The notes under the pieces are model-generated. The model was not told the origin of the DNA, ran no database searches, and saw only the letters and a list, made by a program, of their open reading frames with translations. Positions 5,612 to 6,521 of a stretch of DNA of 6,521 bases are shown piece after piece. Origin of the DNA: Clostridia bacterium (lineage in GTDB: Bacteria; Bacillota; Clostridia; Oscillospirales; Acutalibacteraceae); NCBI GenBank assembly GCA_900766895.1, contig CAAFXF010000032.1, positions 1-6,521 of the forward strand. Reading direction: 5' to 3'. Each line of letters starts with the position of its first letter. The first letter of the stretch is position 1. The position numbers were made by a program, and so were the translations under genes.

Positions 5612-6488
5612 ATGGTTTATACAATTACATTAAATCCTGCGCTTGATTATGTAATGAAGGTAGGCAAGCTCAGGTACGATGACATCAATCGTTCTAAAAG
5701 TGAAGAGATTTATTACGGCGGAAAGGGTATTAACGTTTCGGTTATCCTTACACGGTTGGGAGTTCACAACAAGGCGCTCGGCTTTGTTGCAGGCTTTACG
5801 GGCAGAAAGCTTGAGCAAATGCTTGTTGATGAGGGTATCGACTGTGATTTTAACAGATTGTCAAAAGGTCAAACCAGAATTAATGTTAAGATTAAGGCGG
5901 ACACCGAGCTTGATGTTAATGCGTCGGGACCCGATATCAGCGAGGACGACATAAAAAAGCTTATGGATAAGCTTGACGATATCGGCGAGGGCGACTACCT
6001 GGTGCTTGCCGGCTCTATACCAAGCACTCTGCCGGACGATATTTATGAGAGAATTTTGTCAAGGCTTCAAAGCAGGGGCGTAAACTTTATTGTTGACGCA
6101 ACAGGAGATTTGCTAAAAAAGGCATTACCCTATAAGCCGTTTTTGGTAAAGCCAAATCATCACGAGCTTGGAGATTTGTTTGGAGTTGAAACAAAAACCG
6201 AGGAGGATATCGTAAGGTACGCAAGGAAGGTTCAGGAGATGGGCGCAAGAAATGTGCTTGTATCGCGTGCAAAGGACGGTGCAACTCTCATTGACGAAAA
6301 CTCAAACGTTACAACATTTGCCAATGTTGACGGCGAGCTTGTCAATTCGGTAGGCTGCGGCGATAGCATGGTGGCAGGATTTGTGGCAGGATATATAAAC
6401 AAAAAGGATTATGCTTATGCTCTTAAATTGGGAGCGGCGTGCGGAAATGCAACTGCTTTTTCCGAAGAGCTTGCAACTGCCGATGAAA
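5612..6488 (+). CDS. fruK: 1-phosphofructokinase, 3' end cut by adapter
   Basis: A PfkB/ribokinase-family sugar kinase that phosphorylates fructose 1-phosphate to fructose 1,6-bisphosphate with ATP, after uptake by the fructose PTS. Seen: the N-terminal MVYTITLNPALDYV typical of FruK/LacC kinases, the substrate-binding GGKGINVS (36-43), GSIPSTLP (134-141), the KPNHHELGDLFG block (180-191), and the C-terminal anion-hole and catalytic motif VGCGDSMVAGF (247-257), with Asp251 as catalytic base; Cys replaces the usual Ala of GAGD. The gene starts 3 nt after the regulator stop, with GAGG 11 nt upstream. About 292 true codons are present of the roughly 305 expected. The apparent tail IGRAHV and its stop come from adapter sequence. 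Tagatose-6-phosphate kinase is the main alternative, but the linked DeoR regulator favours fruK. The PTS permease gene would be expected next. Confidence 0.92.
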
Positions 6489-6521
6489 AGATCGGAAGAG
6501 CACACGTCTGAACTCCAGTCA
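6489..6521. other. Illumina adapter remnant (3' end)
   Basis: These 33 bases, beginning AGATCGGAAGAGC and ending CTCCAGTCA, match the standard Illumina index-side adapter. They are not genomic and they create a false stop for the kinase. One or two boundary bases could be shared with genomic sequence. Confidence 0.98.

Noticed and set aside
25..6488. CRISPR arrays, tRNA or rRNA genes, insertion sequences
   Set aside because: No regularly spaced direct repeats, cloverleaf-like segments, rRNA motifs, transposase motifs or terminal inverted repeats were seen.
6302..6505. Minus-strand frame of 67 codons beginning MCSSDL
   Set aside because: Its start and first residues come from adapter sequence, and the rest is antisense to the 1-phosphofructokinase.

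Overview
The window looks like a chromosomal fragment of an AT-rich anaerobic Firmicute, probably a gut-type Clostridia/Ruminococcaceae relative. The reasons are strong GAGGAGG/AGGTGAT ribosome binding sites, consensus sigma-A promoters, short intergenic gaps, a cytoplasmic GH95 fucosidase, and a lysine-rich C-terminal Fn3 domain of the kind common on secreted proteins of these bacteria. The organism is inferred; there is no marker gene. Both ends are Illumina adapter sequence (1-24 and 6489-6521), so only 25-6488 is biological.

Left part, minus strand (28-2890): a two-gene operon. A compact GH95 family alpha-L-fucosidase without a signal peptide is followed by an asparaginase-family protein whose start codon overlaps the fucosidase stop by 8 nt. 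The asparaginase has a serine where the catalytic lysine normally lies and a short C-terminus. The fucosidase is also short, with apparent gaps against its family.

Middle part, plus strand (2956-4725): a near-perfect promoter (TTGACA-16-TATAAT) opens a leader of about 320 nt. The leader holds a cobalamin (B12) riboswitch aptamer with a recognisable core and B12 box, further hairpins, and an intrinsic terminator just upstream of the ribosome binding site. The gene it controls encodes a secreted helical-repeat protein that resembles the alpha/alpha-toroid fold of transcobalamin and intrinsic factor, followed by a His/CxxC linker motif and a basic Fn3 domain. A 15-bp stem terminator ends this unit. 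I regard it as the most interesting element: a candidate extracellular B12-binding protein made under B12 control.

Right part, plus strand (4802-6488): a second consensus promoter, preceded by an inverted repeat and a 14-bp palindrome, drives a DeoR-family regulator and, 3 nt later, a 1-phosphofructokinase (fruK) that the adapter cuts just before its natural end. This is a classic fructose operon start; the PTS fructose permease gene would be expected next but lies outside the window.
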